A stretch of DNA of 64,000 nt from Trichomonas vaginalis G3 (lineage: Eukaryota; Parabasalia; Trichomonadida; Trichomonadidae): positions 4,960,001-5,024,000 of the forward strand of contig NC_067203.1 in NCBI RefSeq assembly GCF_026262505.1, read 5' to 3'. Position numbers and translations under genes: made by a program. Each line of letters starts with the position of its first letter. Position 1 is the stretch's first letter. The notes beneath the pieces are model-generated. The model was not told the DNA's origin. It searched no databases and worked only from the letters and a program-made list of their open reading frames with translations. Shown in pieces: positions 1-10,283 of the stretch.

Positions 1-1
1 T

Positions 2-979
2 ATGTCTAATTCTCATGAATTTTCAGAATTCATTATCCAAAGTTTGGAAACAGAAGCCAGAGGTGATGGAATATGTGCATTAGTTGCATTATCTCATTCT
101 TGTCCTTCTGTTCGTGAAGAATCCATTGATTTGGTCCTACAATTGGCTACAGATGAAGATTTTTATGTTCAAAAAATGTCATTTTTCGCTTTAGGTGATT
201 TTTTTAATGGAGAATTCAATGCAAGTGAAGAAAGATTGTTTAGAATGATCGAGATATACGAATGTAATGATGGTGAAAATAGGATAAGCGTTGTTTACCT
301 TCTAAGAATGTTTGTTTTAAGGATGGAAGTTTTTCATTCATCTTTATTTGGTTCTTTCTTTGAAAGTATATTAGAAATAACTATTTGTTCATATACAGAT
401 ATTAATTTGTACGTCGAATATGTTTATTTAGCTTCTGAAATGATTTCTAAGTGCGATGTTCCTTTTTGTGATGAAATTGCAAACATCGCAATGCATTTCT
501 CCGAAGTATTGAAGAATTCTGATGATGAAGACATTTTGGCTTCTTGTATCGAAATATTAATGTCTATTTCAGGCCATTATCCAGAAAATATATGTGAAAG
601 TGATATACCACTTAGAGCTACACTCATTGCAGTAGAATTTATAGGTCATGGAGAACTTGAAGCCAATTTTTGGAAATTAATTTCTCAAATGATCAAAAAT
701 TCTCCACCAATATTAAATCAATGTGGGGATTCTATCATTGAAAAAGCGCAGCATGAGTTTTCTTTTTCAAAGATAAAATCTTCTGAAATTATATCAGAAA
801 TCCTTCTTATAATGGTTGAAAGTATGAATCTCGATGTTGTTGAATACTTTTGTCGTGCATGTGCTAGTATTATTAGTGCTGCTCCAAGTCATAACATGAT
901 TTTTAACAAGTTGTTTACATCTTTGAAGGATATTCTTGTCAAGAACTATCGTTATATAGAAGATATTATGTTATTTTAA
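2..979 (+). CDS. helical-repeat (HEAT/ARM-like) protein, possibly 5'-partial
   Basis: The 325-residue frame opens with an ATG at the very first bases of the window, so the true start may lie upstream. It reads as a chain of amphipathic helices rich in Leu, Ile, Ser and acidic residues. Early stretches such as VREESIDLVLQLATDEDFYVQKMSFFALG resemble the paired helices of HEAT or armadillo repeats, where hydrophobic positions recur every three to four residues. There is no signal peptide, membrane segment or catalytic motif. Codon use and the absence of a competing frame support a real gene. Function cannot be assigned; proteins of this build usually act as scaffolds or transport adaptors, but that is only a general inference. 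Confidence 0.5.
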   Translation: MSNSHEFSEFIIQSLETEARGDGICALVALSHSCPSVREESIDLVLQLATDEDFYVQKMSFFALGDFFNGEFNASEERLFRMIEIYECNDGENRISVVYLLRMFVLRMEVFHSSLFGSFFESILEITICSYTDINLYVEYVYLASEMISKCDVPFCDEIANIAMHFSEVLKNSDDEDILASCIEILMSISGHYPENICESDIPLRATLIAVEFIGHGELEANFWKLISQMIKNSPPILNQCGDSIIEKAQHEFSFSKIKSSEIISEILLIMVESMNLDVVEYFCRACASIISAAPSHNMIFNKLFTSLKDILVKNYRYIEDIMLF

Positions 980-1433
980 TAAAAAATATATGTTTGTATG
1001 TATTAATATATAAATTTAGTATAAACTTCATATTTCAAAAGGTGTATTTTTGTGAAAATAACAACACTTGATAGAATTTCAATGTGCTCTCAAAATCATA
1101 ATTACAGAAAGAATTATATTGAAAAGACTAAAAAATGCATATCATACAACCACGATAACATTGTTGATGACTCAAATTTGGGCGTTTAATATTCAGAAAA
1201 AAAATGAGAGAAAAATTTGACAATTCTCTCACAAATAACGTATATTTTTGTGACCATATTGAAACTTTTTCGAGCGCTTTATAACAAAAATACAAATTTT
1301 GCAGTAGAATGCAAACATTTTGACACCTTATTGACTTCATTCAAAAAGTGTAATACTGATAAGAATTTGTTTTAAATTTCCAAAAAAATTCAATCAAATT
1401 TTATTCTGATGAATAAAATTTCCATAATTCCAA
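980..1433. other. intergenic, no feature seen
   Basis: AT-rich spacer between two same-strand genes. A short minus-strand frame here has low-complexity, non-protein-like composition. No repeat or RNA gene was seen. Confidence 0.6.
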
Positions 1434-2195
1434 ATGTTGGTTGCATTTCGTGCGCTTCCATTTTTAATACTTCTGCTTCTATTTTTTTATGGCCATTTAT
1501 TTAAAAAACATGCATCAAAGTCGTTCACAAGTATGATTCAAAATATAAACAATGGAAATCATTTCAAATCATTCCTTTCTCAGCAACCAATGATTTCTTA
1601 TTTTCTAATTGAGGAAAAACATCTCGGATGCGATGAGGACATTCTTCAAAATAAAGTCAGATACAATTTTAATTATGGATCATGGGAATTACAGTCGATC
1701 AACATTCCAAATGAAGAAAATCAAACAGTTGTTTATCGATTGAAAGAAAAGTACATATTAAACGAGGAAACAAAGGAAAGTTTAAATAATTTTTATGAAA
1801 ACACAGTTAGTAATAAAATAAGCATATCTGATCGAATTATAAGCAAAGAATCTGACGAACGTTTAGTTTGCTTTAACAAAAAGAATTCAAAGATGATCAA
1901 TTTCTTGACAGGCAAATATGGGCAATATTTATATACAATCTTAGATGCATTTAATTGGGGTATAATTTATGAAAATTTGTTCATTAAACAAGCTGATAAA
2001 TATGTTGAAATTTTGGTTGAAAAGAAGATTTCAATGAATGAAGCAGAGTTTCAATATAAATTCAATAAAAATGCTCCTGGAATAAATGATCTGCTCCCTG
2101 GATCGGAATATGATGGTATTATTAAACCTAAAGGAATTGTAGTGATTTTTTTGTTGCAACTCTTATGGTGCTTAACAAATGTAAAAAAAGAGTGA
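1434..2195 (+). CDS. hypothetical membrane protein
   Basis: This is a 253-residue frame starting at an ATG. It has a strong hydrophobic segment at residues about 4-20 (FRALPFLILLLLFFYG), which could be a signal anchor. A second hydrophobic stretch lies close to the C terminus (GIVVIFLLQLLWCL). The roughly 210 residues between are charged and asparagine-rich with two cysteines, so a loop or luminal domain between two membrane anchors is plausible. No family is recognised. The gene has its own spacers on both sides and no operon logic applies in this eukaryote. It could also be a chance frame, since local composition is AT-rich, but the length and topology argue for a real protein. Confidence 0.45.
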   Translation: MLVAFRALPFLILLLLFFYGHLFKKHASKSFTSMIQNINNGNHFKSFLSQQPMISYFLIEEKHLGCDEDILQNKVRYNFNYGSWELQSINIPNEENQTVVYRLKEKYILNEETKESLNNFYENTVSNKISISDRIISKESDERLVCFNKKNSKMINFLTGKYGQYLYTILDAFNWGIIYENLFIKQADKYVEILVEKKISMNEAEFQYKFNKNAPGINDLLPGSEYDGIIKPKGIVVIFLLQLLWCLTNVKKE

Positions 2196-2430
2196 CTTTC
2201 TAGACGGAGCGAAACAATGTCTCAAAAGTGACCATATTTTGGAATTCATGTAATTCTAAATTTGTTGGTTTGAATGAATCACAAGATTAAATTTGAATAT
2301 ACAAGAATTGTAAAATAAACACTCAATCCAATAAAATAAACAGCTATTTTTATAATATAGAACTAATAAATCGAATCATGTTAATGAGTTTCACAAAGAA
2401 CTTCTATTGATATTTGTAAGATTTGCTACA

Positions 2431-2630
2431 ATGGGAAATACCTCTTCACTATGCAGCATTAGGCAAAAATTAATGAAAAAGATGGAAACGGAAAAACACC
2501 CTTCATTTAGCAGATGATTACCGTATAGAAACAATTGATCTTCTTATTTCACATGGTGCAAAAATTAATGCAAAAGATAATAATGAGAAAACAGCTATTC
2601 AATGTTCAATATGCGGAAAGGATTCACCTT
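2431..2630 (+). pseudogene. ankyrin-repeat gene relic
   Basis: About one and a half ankyrin repeats can be read on the plus strand: a PLHYAA segment, then after a frame break GKTPLHLADD, IDLLISHGAKINAKDNNEKTA. The typical TALH and LLISHGA signatures are those of the intact ankyrin genes nearby. Stops and at least one shift interrupt it and neither end is complete, so this is a decayed tail of a former gene. The rest of 2196-2845 shows nothing else. Confidence 0.7.
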
Positions 2631-2845
2631 CAGATCGCATAATAATAATACTGTTTTCCAATATGATCCACAAAAAATTGGAACTGCATTCGGAATTTTA
2701 TATTTTGGGTATTGTAACCTATTCATTATAAAAAAAGTATTTTCATATCTTACAAGTAAATAATATAAAAAAATTATTGTTCTGAATTGACACACTGTCA
2801 TTAAATCTTTCCGTTGGATATTCTTAGTGATTTTTCCATATTTTT

Positions 2846-3940
2846 TCATCTTTTTCTTTGATATGCGCCATGTGAAATAAGTAGATCGACTATTTCTTCA
2901 CCATTAATTCTTGCAGCACGATGAAGAGCAGTTTCTCCATCTTTATCTTTTGCATTGATATTTGCACCGTGTGAAATAAGAAGTTCCACTATTTCTTTAC
3001 TATTATTACTTGCTGCATAATGGAGCGCTGTTTCTCCGTAATTATCTTTTTCGTTGATATTTGCGCCATGTGAAATAAGAAGTTCAACTGCTTCTTTACT
3101 ATTCTCACATGCTGCATAATGAAGAGCTGTACATCCATTATTATCCTTTTTATTGATATTTGCACCATGAGAAAGTAAATATTCGCAAAGGGATGGAATA
3201 TTGAACATCGTAGAGATAATAAGGCATTGATCAACATCATTAGTTTGATCGAAATATACTAAAAATGTTTCAAGATTATTATGCCAAACGCAAGCACGTA
3301 AATAGATCTTCATATCGTACTCATTCACCAAGAATGTAACAAAATCAATGTTGTGTGAAATAATTGCATAAATCATGCAATCTTGATTTGGTTTTTGATA
3401 TTTCAAACATTCGCTCATGATCTCTGGATTTCCTCCTAAAAATGATAATTCCAGACATGTATCAGTCACCTTTGAGTTAAATTTTGTTCTTAAAAATTTG
3501 AAACAATCAACAGCTCCATGATAAGAACATAATTCAAGTAATGAATACCCATAGAAAGATTGCGGATATAAGCTACTTTTTAGTGTTTGATTTTGATCAA
3601 ATCCATCTCTTTCTGTGAATACAATGAATGATTCTAAGTCATTATACATAATTGCTCTGTAAATTGTCTTTTTTGTATGAATTTCGAGATTTTCAAATTT
3701 AATTTTTTCAAAAAAAGAGTCGGATGTGTTTAATTTAATTCCGTATTCCTTATGAAACAGGACGTTTGAAACGCTTTCAATATTTTTGACCTCTGTAACA
3801 TTATAATCATCAATTGCATGTTTGGCAAGTTTCAAGTATGACTGTGCAAAACGGTTATTATACATAATAATATTCAAAATATCTTTTATAATAATTTGGG
3901 GGAGATATTTCTTTGAATCAATCAATTCTGTTTTGATCAT
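2846..3940 (-). CDS. ankyrin-repeat protein with DUF3447-like N-terminal region
   Basis: The 364-residue product belongs to the large trichomonad ankyrin family. Residues about 1-240 match the family's DUF3447-type region (MIKTELIDSKK, LLELCSYHGAVDCFKFL, SFLGGNPEIMSECL, FVTFLVNEYDM). Residues about 255-360 hold three canonical repeats with TALHYAA and LLISHGANIN motifs, then a short basic end. Such proteins are presumed protein-protein adaptors; no catalytic domain is seen. The frame stays open upstream of the first ATG to about 4139, encoding the family's usual N terminus (IHPNKFSELQ, IDSYNALYQLKTEKEEDLNSIYK), but without an ATG and behind a TGA. The native start has therefore been lost and only the internal ATG is available. 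Repeats are few compared with the copies at 7.5 and 34.4 kb. It may be a fading gene. Confidence 0.8.
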   Translation of the reverse strand: MIKTELIDSKKYLPQIIIKDILNIIMYNNRFAQSYLKLAKHAIDDYNVTEVKNIESVSNVLFHKEYGIKLNTSDSFFEKIKFENLEIHTKKTIYRAIMYNDLESFIVFTERDGFDQNQTLKSSLYPQSFYGYSLLELCSYHGAVDCFKFLRTKFNSKVTDTCLELSFLGGNPEIMSECLKYQKPNQDCMIYAIISHNIDFVTFLVNEYDMKIYLRACVWHNNLETFLVYFDQTNDVDQCLIISTMFNIPSLCEYLLSHGANINKKDNNGCTALHYAACENSKEAVELLISHGANINEKDNYGETALHYAASNNSKEIVELLISHGANINAKDKDGETALHRAARINGEEIVDLLISHGAYQRKR

Positions 3941-4140
3941 TTTGTAAATCGAGTTTAAATCTTCCTCTTTTTCGGTTTTTAACTGATATAACGCATTATA
4001 TGAATCGATGTTATATTTATAGATATTTTGCAGTTCACTGAATTTATTTGGATGAATGTTTTGATTAAATTCATCATGCTTAGGTATATTATCAAATAAA
4101 ATGTTTTTGGAATCATTTTCGACTATACAATTCTTATCAT

Positions 4141-5092
4141 GTCATACATGAACCTAATCAAAATTCATACATTAATGCCAATATAAGGCTCAATGTGCGC
4201 AAACTTCGTGTGTGTAAAAATATTGCAAAGCAGGTATGTCTTCTGCATCAGGTATTTTTTTTTCTAATTATATTGAAATTGTTGTCAAGACTATGGATGG
4301 AAATCTTCTTTTCCTAGGGGAAGTGAATTCAATACAATTATCATTTTGTTGGACATAATAGATTTTTCATATATGAAATTATCGATCTTAATCATATCCC
4401 TAATTGAAAGTTGTAAATCACTGTATACAAACATCACGAATTGCATAACCTATATTCGGATATGGCCATTACAAAGGAATCCAATCTAGAAATGTAAAAT
4501 TTCAAATAATTTCATAAAATAATAAAAAACATTCTATTTAGGTCATTTATTTGATCATACTTGCCTCATAAGAAAGGTTTACAGCGAAATTGTAAGAGTT
4601 TGCATCTTTGCTTGATCTGAATTGATTGATTATAGTTTTATCATAATATTCAGGTAGTTTGGAAATCCAAATATTTTGAAAAATTCAAATATCTTGAGCA
4701 CTCTGAGCGGAACCGATGCCATTTCAAAATTAACAAAAAGATCCTAAATAATTTGCGATAATAAGAAATTAAATGGTGTAAAATTGTTTGATACATACGT
4801 TGACAGCAAATTCTGAATTCTCGGCCATTTTTGGTTGTGTTACTTTGATCGGAGATTTTAGATGATCGCAAATGCATTGAATCTATTTGCGATCTCTCAT
4901 CTAACTATAATGGTCTCTATGTCGTTGATTGAGATGATTGGATTTGTAGACTCAATAATCATAAAAAGTAAAAATCAATTTTGTGATGGCTCTATAACTA
5001 AAAGTAAAAATTAAAAAATAGATGAATATCATAACAAATACAAATTTACATAATCTAATTAGTGGCGTAAAATTAAATTACAACAAAATTGC
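4141..5092. other. intergenic, no feature seen
   Basis: AT-rich spacer upstream of the ankyrin gene and downstream of the Myb gene. A 75-codon minus-strand frame near 4650-4877 has no protein-like features. Nothing else was recognised. Confidence 0.6.
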
Positions 5093-5773
5093 CTACCAAA
5101 GAAGTCCTGTAAAGCCTTTGAAATTGTGCAACCTTTGAACTGATTTATCTTTGGAGTTATCGTCTATTTCTGGTTGCTCTGTTAATAATTGAGGTTCAAT
5201 TTGCTTATTTCCTGAGAAAAATGACGTTCTTAATATGCTGCGATTAAACAAATTGGATATTGCATTGCCACTCGCAAATTCATGAATTGAAGGTAAAGAA
5301 AATAATCGGGGAGTTGTTTTTTCGACTTTTTTCTCTTCCTCAGGAGGTTTCTGTACTAATTCTTGTTTTGGAACTTCTGGTTCTGAAGCATCATTTGGTT
5401 TTGGAGGTCCAATATGAAAATGTTGAGCGAAAGCTAAACCTTTGCTTACAAGTTGAGACCACCTATTTTTAATGTTTGCAGATGAACGCCGAGGGAAGAA
5501 CTGAGCTATGTGAATCCATTTTTTCCCGAATAATTTCTGTTTTTCGATTAAAAGTTGATCTTCTTGGGGAGTCCATTTATCGTTGGCCAATCCAGGAGCA
5601 AGGTAGTTAATATATCGTTCTCGACACTGTCTTGGAGATCTGGTCCCCATTAAAGAAGAAATGGTTTTCCAGTCTTCAGAATAGGCCATAACGAGGTTGT
5701 GTAAACGAACATCCTCCTCTGGGGTAAATACATTGCGTTTCAGTTTTACCTTATGGTTGCCTTCTTCACCCAT
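5093..5773 (-). CDS. R2R3 Myb-like DNA-binding protein
   Basis: A 226-residue protein with two tandem Myb repeats. R2 covers residues about 12-59 (FTPEEDVRLHNLV, DWKTISSLMGTRSPRQCRERYINYL) and R3 about 64-112 (WTPQEDQLLIEKQKLFGKKW, IAQFFPRRSSANIKNRWSQL). The regularly spaced tryptophans and the recognition-helix motifs RQCRERY and ANIKNRW are those that contact DNA in c-Myb. The C-terminal half is proline- and glutamate-rich and looks disordered. In trichomonads small two-repeat Myb proteins are an expanded family of promoter-binding regulators, some bound to iron-responsive and core promoter elements; membership of that family is clear, the target is not. It acts in the nucleus. The ATG start sits close to the beginning of R2, as is usual for the family. 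Confidence 0.93.
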   Translation of the reverse strand: MGEEGNHKVKLKRNVFTPEEDVRLHNLVMAYSEDWKTISSLMGTRSPRQCRERYINYLAPGLANDKWTPQEDQLLIEKQKLFGKKWIHIAQFFPRRSSANIKNRWSQLVSKGLAFAQHFHIGPPKPNDASEPEVPKQELVQKPPEEEKKVEKTTPRLFSLPSIHEFASGNAISNLFNRSILRTSFFSGNKQIEPQLLTEQPEIDDNSKDKSVQRLHNFKGFTGLLW

Positions 5774-6154
5774 ATACTTTTAAAATTAGAATATTCAAAT
5801 AGCGGACGATTTTTAAATTTTGAATAAATCAATGAAAAACAAGTTATAGGCTTGCGGGTTATCACTGACTTGTGCGATAATTCAACTTATTTTGAGGAGT
5901 GTAATTTATCGAGACATTCAAATTTTCTATTTGAAAATCTATATCCTACATTAGAAGATTATCAAAATTATTATATTTTTAACAAAAATTTTTTCGATCA
6001 TTGATTTTATAAATTCAATTTTTCAAATGTATTACAAGTAATAGGATTATATTTCAAAGTAGATACGATTATATTTAATTGAATATAAACGATTCTGAAT
6101 TCTATTACCTTATAAAAGTGGCAATTTATTTCCCTCTTTCTGGTCTCAAAGGAA

Positions 6155-6346
6155 AGGAAATAAATAGAAATAATTTAATTTTCATGATCAAAATGATGTT
6201 GTATGAGCATTTTAGTAGTTAACATTAGTTAACGATTAGGATAGAAGTGATTCCACCTTGACCCCCATTCATGGGTGTTAGAATTCATACTACAAATGCA
6301 GTGTCCAATAGCAATATTATTCCTTATATTAGTTTAAAATTCTATC
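6155..6346 (+). repeat. dispersed repeat R, copy 1
   Basis: This segment recurs at 9811-10045 (interrupted by a TTAA element) and in reverse at 47793-47942. Shared landmarks are the GAGCATTTTAGTAGTTAA block, the GTTAACGATTAGGAT block and the run GACCCCCATTCATGG. Copies 1 and 3 lie downstream of ankyrin coding sequence in the same relative orientation, so R may be old 3' flank carried along in gene duplications. The rest of 5774-7368 shows no gene; short frames at 6514-7217 lack protein-like character. Confidence 0.7.
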
Positions 6347-7470
6347 ACTTTTTGCTCTCAATTATATTGGAAATGAAAATGAAATATGATTTTATCGAGT
6401 ATTTTTTATAATATATCAAAAATTATAATTAAATGTTTATTAAATAAATCCTAATTATAAATATTTATTAATTTTAATTCAAAATTTTGAATATCAAGGA
6501 GATATAGTTAATTTCAAGAAAGATGATAAGAGATTTTATCAAGTCTTTTGGAAAAGGGGAACTTCGTCGACAACAAAGGTATCGACCAAAATTGTTCCCG
6601 TTGTGCTTGGCATATGAAGTATAGTAATAGTGTGTATGGACTCATAGAATGACTTGTGTTTGATTTTGTTACATTCTTAATGAATGAATAGAATTTAAAT
6701 ATCAGCTTTGATTCTTGCGTATAAAAGAAGTAGTAATAAGCAGCGACCAATATTTGCAAACATATATTTAGTAAGTTCTAACTAGCTTATACAATGGAGT
6801 ATGCTCCCGGATACAACAATCATATGATCTCATTTTATAATTTACTCCAAACATTCACAAAACAATGGCAGGTAAGTATCAAAAACATGAATTGCTAAAA
6901 TCATCTTCAAAATATCAATAATATGAATGTTTTGTTTACACTCTGAAATAGTTGGAATAAATATGTTGATACTGAAGTAATTCGTATTTCGACAAAGAAA
7001 TGGTCTACTTTCCTTGTCTTTTATCGGATGTTTCAAAATTTTTGAAATTTCCACTCAAAAGATAAGGAATGTGGACCTTTCTTTGAAGTGCTTTCGTGGT
7101 ATGAACGATAAAGTATATTATCTTTTGTTTTTGAATCAGATAGCATTTATATTTCGAAAGTCAGACCCAATAACAGATAGTGATAAACTTTTGCATGCTT
7201 ATATTTGTAAATTATGATTTCTTAACATAGGGACAATATCATTGTTGCGGAAGAACAATTAAAAGCCTTAAGAAATAGAAAATCGACAAAAAAAGGATCA
7301 AAAAGTTATTTTTTAATTTTTAATTTTTTTTTAATTTTAATTTTATTTTTTAAAAAAATCGTGCAGCTTTACATGTCACTTTGTGAAATCGTAGCACCAT
7401 GTGAAACAAGAAAATCAGCTAGGCCAGTGCGGTACTTTTCTCTTGCAATGTCAAGAACTGTTTTTCCATC

Positions 7471-9444
7471 TTAATCTTTTTCATTAATATTTATACCATG
7501 TGAAATAAGAAGTTTGGCTGTATCTTTATCATATTGGTTTGCTGTACAATGAAGAGCTGTTTTTCCATTATTATCTTTTTCATTGACATTTGCACCGTGT
7601 GAAATAAGAAGTTCGGCTATTTCTTTACTATTTCTTCCCGCTGCTTTATGAAGAGCGGTTTCGCCATTATTATCTTTTTCATTAATATTTGCACCATGTA
7701 AAATTAGAAGCTCAGCTATTTCACTATAATTATATTGTGCTGTTTCATGAAGAGCGGTTTGGCCATAATTATCTGTTTCATTGATGGTTGCACCATGTGA
7801 AATAAGAAGTTCGGCTGTTTCTTTATTATTAGAAGATGCTGCTATATGAAGAGCGTTTTCTTTATTTTTATCTTTTTCATTGATGTTTGCCCCATGTGAA
7901 ATAAGAAGTTCGGCTACTTCTTTACTATTAAATTGTGCTGTTTCATGAAGAGCGGTTTGGCCATAATTATCTGTTTCATTGATGGTTGCACCATGTGAAA
8001 TAAGAAGTTCGGCTGTTTCTTTATTATTAGAAGATGCTGCTATATGAAGAGCGTTTTCTTTATTTTTATCTTTTTCATTGATGTTTGCACCATATGAAAT
8101 AAGAAGTTCGGCTACTTCTTTACTATTAAATTGTGCTGCTTTATGAAGAGCGGTTTGGCCATAATTATCTGTTTCATTGATGGTTGCGCCATGTGAAATA
8201 AGAAGTTCGGCTGTTTCTTTATTATTAGAAGATGCTGCTTTATGAAGAGCGGTTTGGCCATAATTATCTTTTTCATTGACATTTGCACCATGTGAAATAA
8301 GAAGTTCGGCTATTTCTTTACTATTATTTTGTGTTGCTTTATAAAGAGCGGTTTCTTCATCATAACCTTGCTCATTGACATTTGCACCATGCGAAATAAG
8401 AAGTTCGGCGATTTCTTTATTATTAGAAAATGCTATGTAATGAAGAGCAGTATCATCATTATCATCTTTTTCATTGACATTTGTACCGTGTGAAATAAGA
8501 AGTTCGGCTGTTTCTTTACTATTATATTCTGCTGCTATATGAAGAGCGGTTTCTTTATTTTTACCTTTTTCATTGATGTTTGCACCATATGAAATAAGCA
8601 GTTGGGCGATTTCTTTATTATTATTAAATGCTGCTTTATGAAGTGCGGGTTCTCCATAATTATCTTTTTCATTGACATTTGCACCATGTGAAAGGAAGTA
8701 TTCGCATAGGGATGGAAGACCAAATGTGATTGAATAAATAAAGCATCTGTCGACATCATTAGTTTGATCGAAACGAACTAATAATGATTCAAGATTATGA
8801 TATTTTTCGCAATCATATAAAACGACATTCATATCGTATTCATTCACCAAGAATGTAACAAAATCGATGTTGTGTGAAATAATTGCATATTCCATGCAAT
8901 CTGCATCTGGCCTTTGATCTTTCAAACATTCATTCATGATCTCTGGATTTCCACCTAAAAATGAAAAATGAAGACATTTTCGAGTTATTGGTGAGTTAAA
9001 TTTTGTTCTTAAAAACTTGAAACAATCAACTGCTCCGTGGTAACAACATAATTCAAGTAATGAATATCCTCTGGGATTAGGTGGATATAAGTAGCTATGA
9101 AGTTTTTGATCTTTATCAAATCCTTCTCTTTCAGTGATTGCAATGAATGCTTCTATGTTGTTATTCATAATTGCTCTGAAGATTGGATTTTCTAAAAAGG
9201 TTTTGAGTAATTGTTCTGTTTCTTCTGTTTTGCTCAATTTAATTCCGTATTCTTCATCAAAAAGAACCACAGAAAGCGTCGGAATATCAGGTACCGTCGT
9301 TACGTGAAAATCATCAATAATGAATTTTGCAAGTTTCAAGTATGACTTTGTATAGCGGTTATTATAAGGAATGAAGTCCAAAATATCTTTTACAAGATAT
9401 GCTGGGCGATATTTCTTTGAATCAATAAGTTCTGTTTTGATCAT
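7471..9444 (-). CDS. ankyrin-repeat protein, long repeat domain
   Basis: About 657 residues from the first ATG. An N-terminal DUF3447-like region of roughly 240 residues (MIKTELIDSKK, LLELCCYHGAVDCFKFL, SFLGGNPEIMNECL, FVTFLVNEYDM) is followed by about twelve ankyrin repeats of 33 residues with near-identical TALH, KEIAELLISHGA and NVNEKDN blocks. Repeats at about 7790-8180 are almost identical in pairs, pointing to recent internal duplication. Presumed adaptor or scaffold. Upstream the frame reads on to an ATG at 9574-9576, the family's conserved start (MSNQDI), but codon 15 of that reading is TGA. Downstream, an in-frame TAA cuts off one last repeat: after it the frame continues to DFLVSHGATI and ends at 7369. 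So the gene has probably lost both ends, yet the middle is fully open. Confidence 0.82.
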   Translation of the reverse strand: MIKTELIDSKKYRPAYLVKDILDFIPYNNRYTKSYLKLAKFIIDDFHVTTVPDIPTLSVVLFDEEYGIKLSKTEETEQLLKTFLENPIFRAIMNNNIEAFIAITEREGFDKDQKLHSYLYPPNPRGYSLLELCCYHGAVDCFKFLRTKFNSPITRKCLHFSFLGGNPEIMNECLKDQRPDADCMEYAIISHNIDFVTFLVNEYDMNVVLYDCEKYHNLESLLVRFDQTNDVDRCFIYSITFGLPSLCEYFLSHGANVNEKDNYGEPALHKAAFNNNKEIAQLLISYGANINEKGKNKETALHIAAEYNSKETAELLISHGTNVNEKDDNDDTALHYIAFSNNKEIAELLISHGANVNEQGYDEETALYKATQNNSKEIAELLISHGANVNEKDNYGQTALHKAASSNNKETAELLISHGATINETDNYGQTALHKAAQFNSKEVAELLISYGANINEKDKNKENALHIAASSNNKETAELLISHGATINETDNYGQTALHETAQFNSKEVAELLISHGANINEKDKNKENALHIAASSNNKETAELLISHGATINETDNYGQTALHETAQYNYSEIAELLILHGANINEKDNNGETALHKAAGRNSKEIAELLISHGANVNEKDNNGKTALHCTANQYDKDTAKLLISHGININEKD

Positions 9445-9810
9445 TTTGTAAATTGAGCTTAAATCTTCTTCATTTTCCGTTTTTAACTGATACAATGCAG
9501 CATATAAATCAATGTAATTTTTGTTGACACTTCACAGTTCATTGTATTTCTCTCGACGAATGTCTTGATTGGACATTTAAAAATTTTAAAAGTCCGAAAT
9601 CGGCATTTTACCTCATTAAATATCTTTTTAATCCATTATAAGAAAATAATTCCATGCTAAACATGTTGAAAACAATGTACACAAAGATTTCGGAAATAAC
9701 ACTAAAAAAACAAAATATATTTGCATTCTATTAATGTGGCCGTTTCTGGATGATAAACCCAAAATCTGGGGAGGGTTCTTGGGGAAAAAATAATCTTGTC
9801 TTAAAAGCAG

Positions 9811-10045
9811 GGAAATAAATAAAAATAATTTAATTTTCTTAAGGGTGCACACGAGAGGATCATGTAAACTTCAGAATTTAGAACCTTATTTTTATTGCAT
9901 ATTCATCGAGAAAATAAACTAACGAATCCCTCAAAATTGAGAGGGTAATCCTCCTCCTCTCAAATAAACGTACATACGGGTGCACCCTTAATCAAAATGA
10001 TGTTATATGAGCATTTTAGTAGTTAATATTAGTTAACGTTAAATA
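9811..10045 (+). repeat. dispersed repeat R, copy 2, split by a TTAA element
   Basis: Matches copy 1 at 6155-6346 on both sides of the 145-bp element at 9843-9987: the AAATAAATA-AATAATTTAATTTTC part to the left, and ATCAAAATGATGTTATATGAGCATTTTAGTAG to the right. Copy 1 and copy 3 therefore act as near-empty sites for this insertion. Confidence 0.7.
9843..9987. mobile_element. TTAA-flanked miniature element, 145-bp deletion derivative
   Basis: It begins GGGTGCACACGAGAGGA and its other end, read inward, is GGGTGCACCCGTATGTACG. TTAA stands directly on both sides (9839-9842 and 9988-9991). The first 50 or so bases equal the left end of the 1040-bp copies at 11434 and 43161, and the last 95 or so equal their right end. 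The middle is missing with a short T-rich microhomology at the join. It is thus an internal-deletion product of the longer element. TTAA targets and G/C-rich ends fit piggyBac-like or Kolobok-like transposons; no transposase is present. Confidence 0.85.
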
Positions 10046-10283
10046 AAAATTCAAACCACTTTTTTAAAAGCAATATACTTGTTATTTAATAGTACTCGTG
10101 AAAACCTTCAAGAATATCATAAATGCATCTTTTGAGTTCTCATATTATCAAAGAAGAATTCTCTTTATTAAATCAGATGTCTTATAAGTCTTTACAAAAA
10201 CAAAATACATTCAATATTATATTCAAAATAACACATAAAAGTTGAATCATTATTAAGAATAAGAAAAAAAACAAATAATAGCT

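Noticed and set aside
2595-2849. 84-codon minus-strand frame
   Set aside because: It overlaps the ankyrin relic antisense and has no protein-like pattern.
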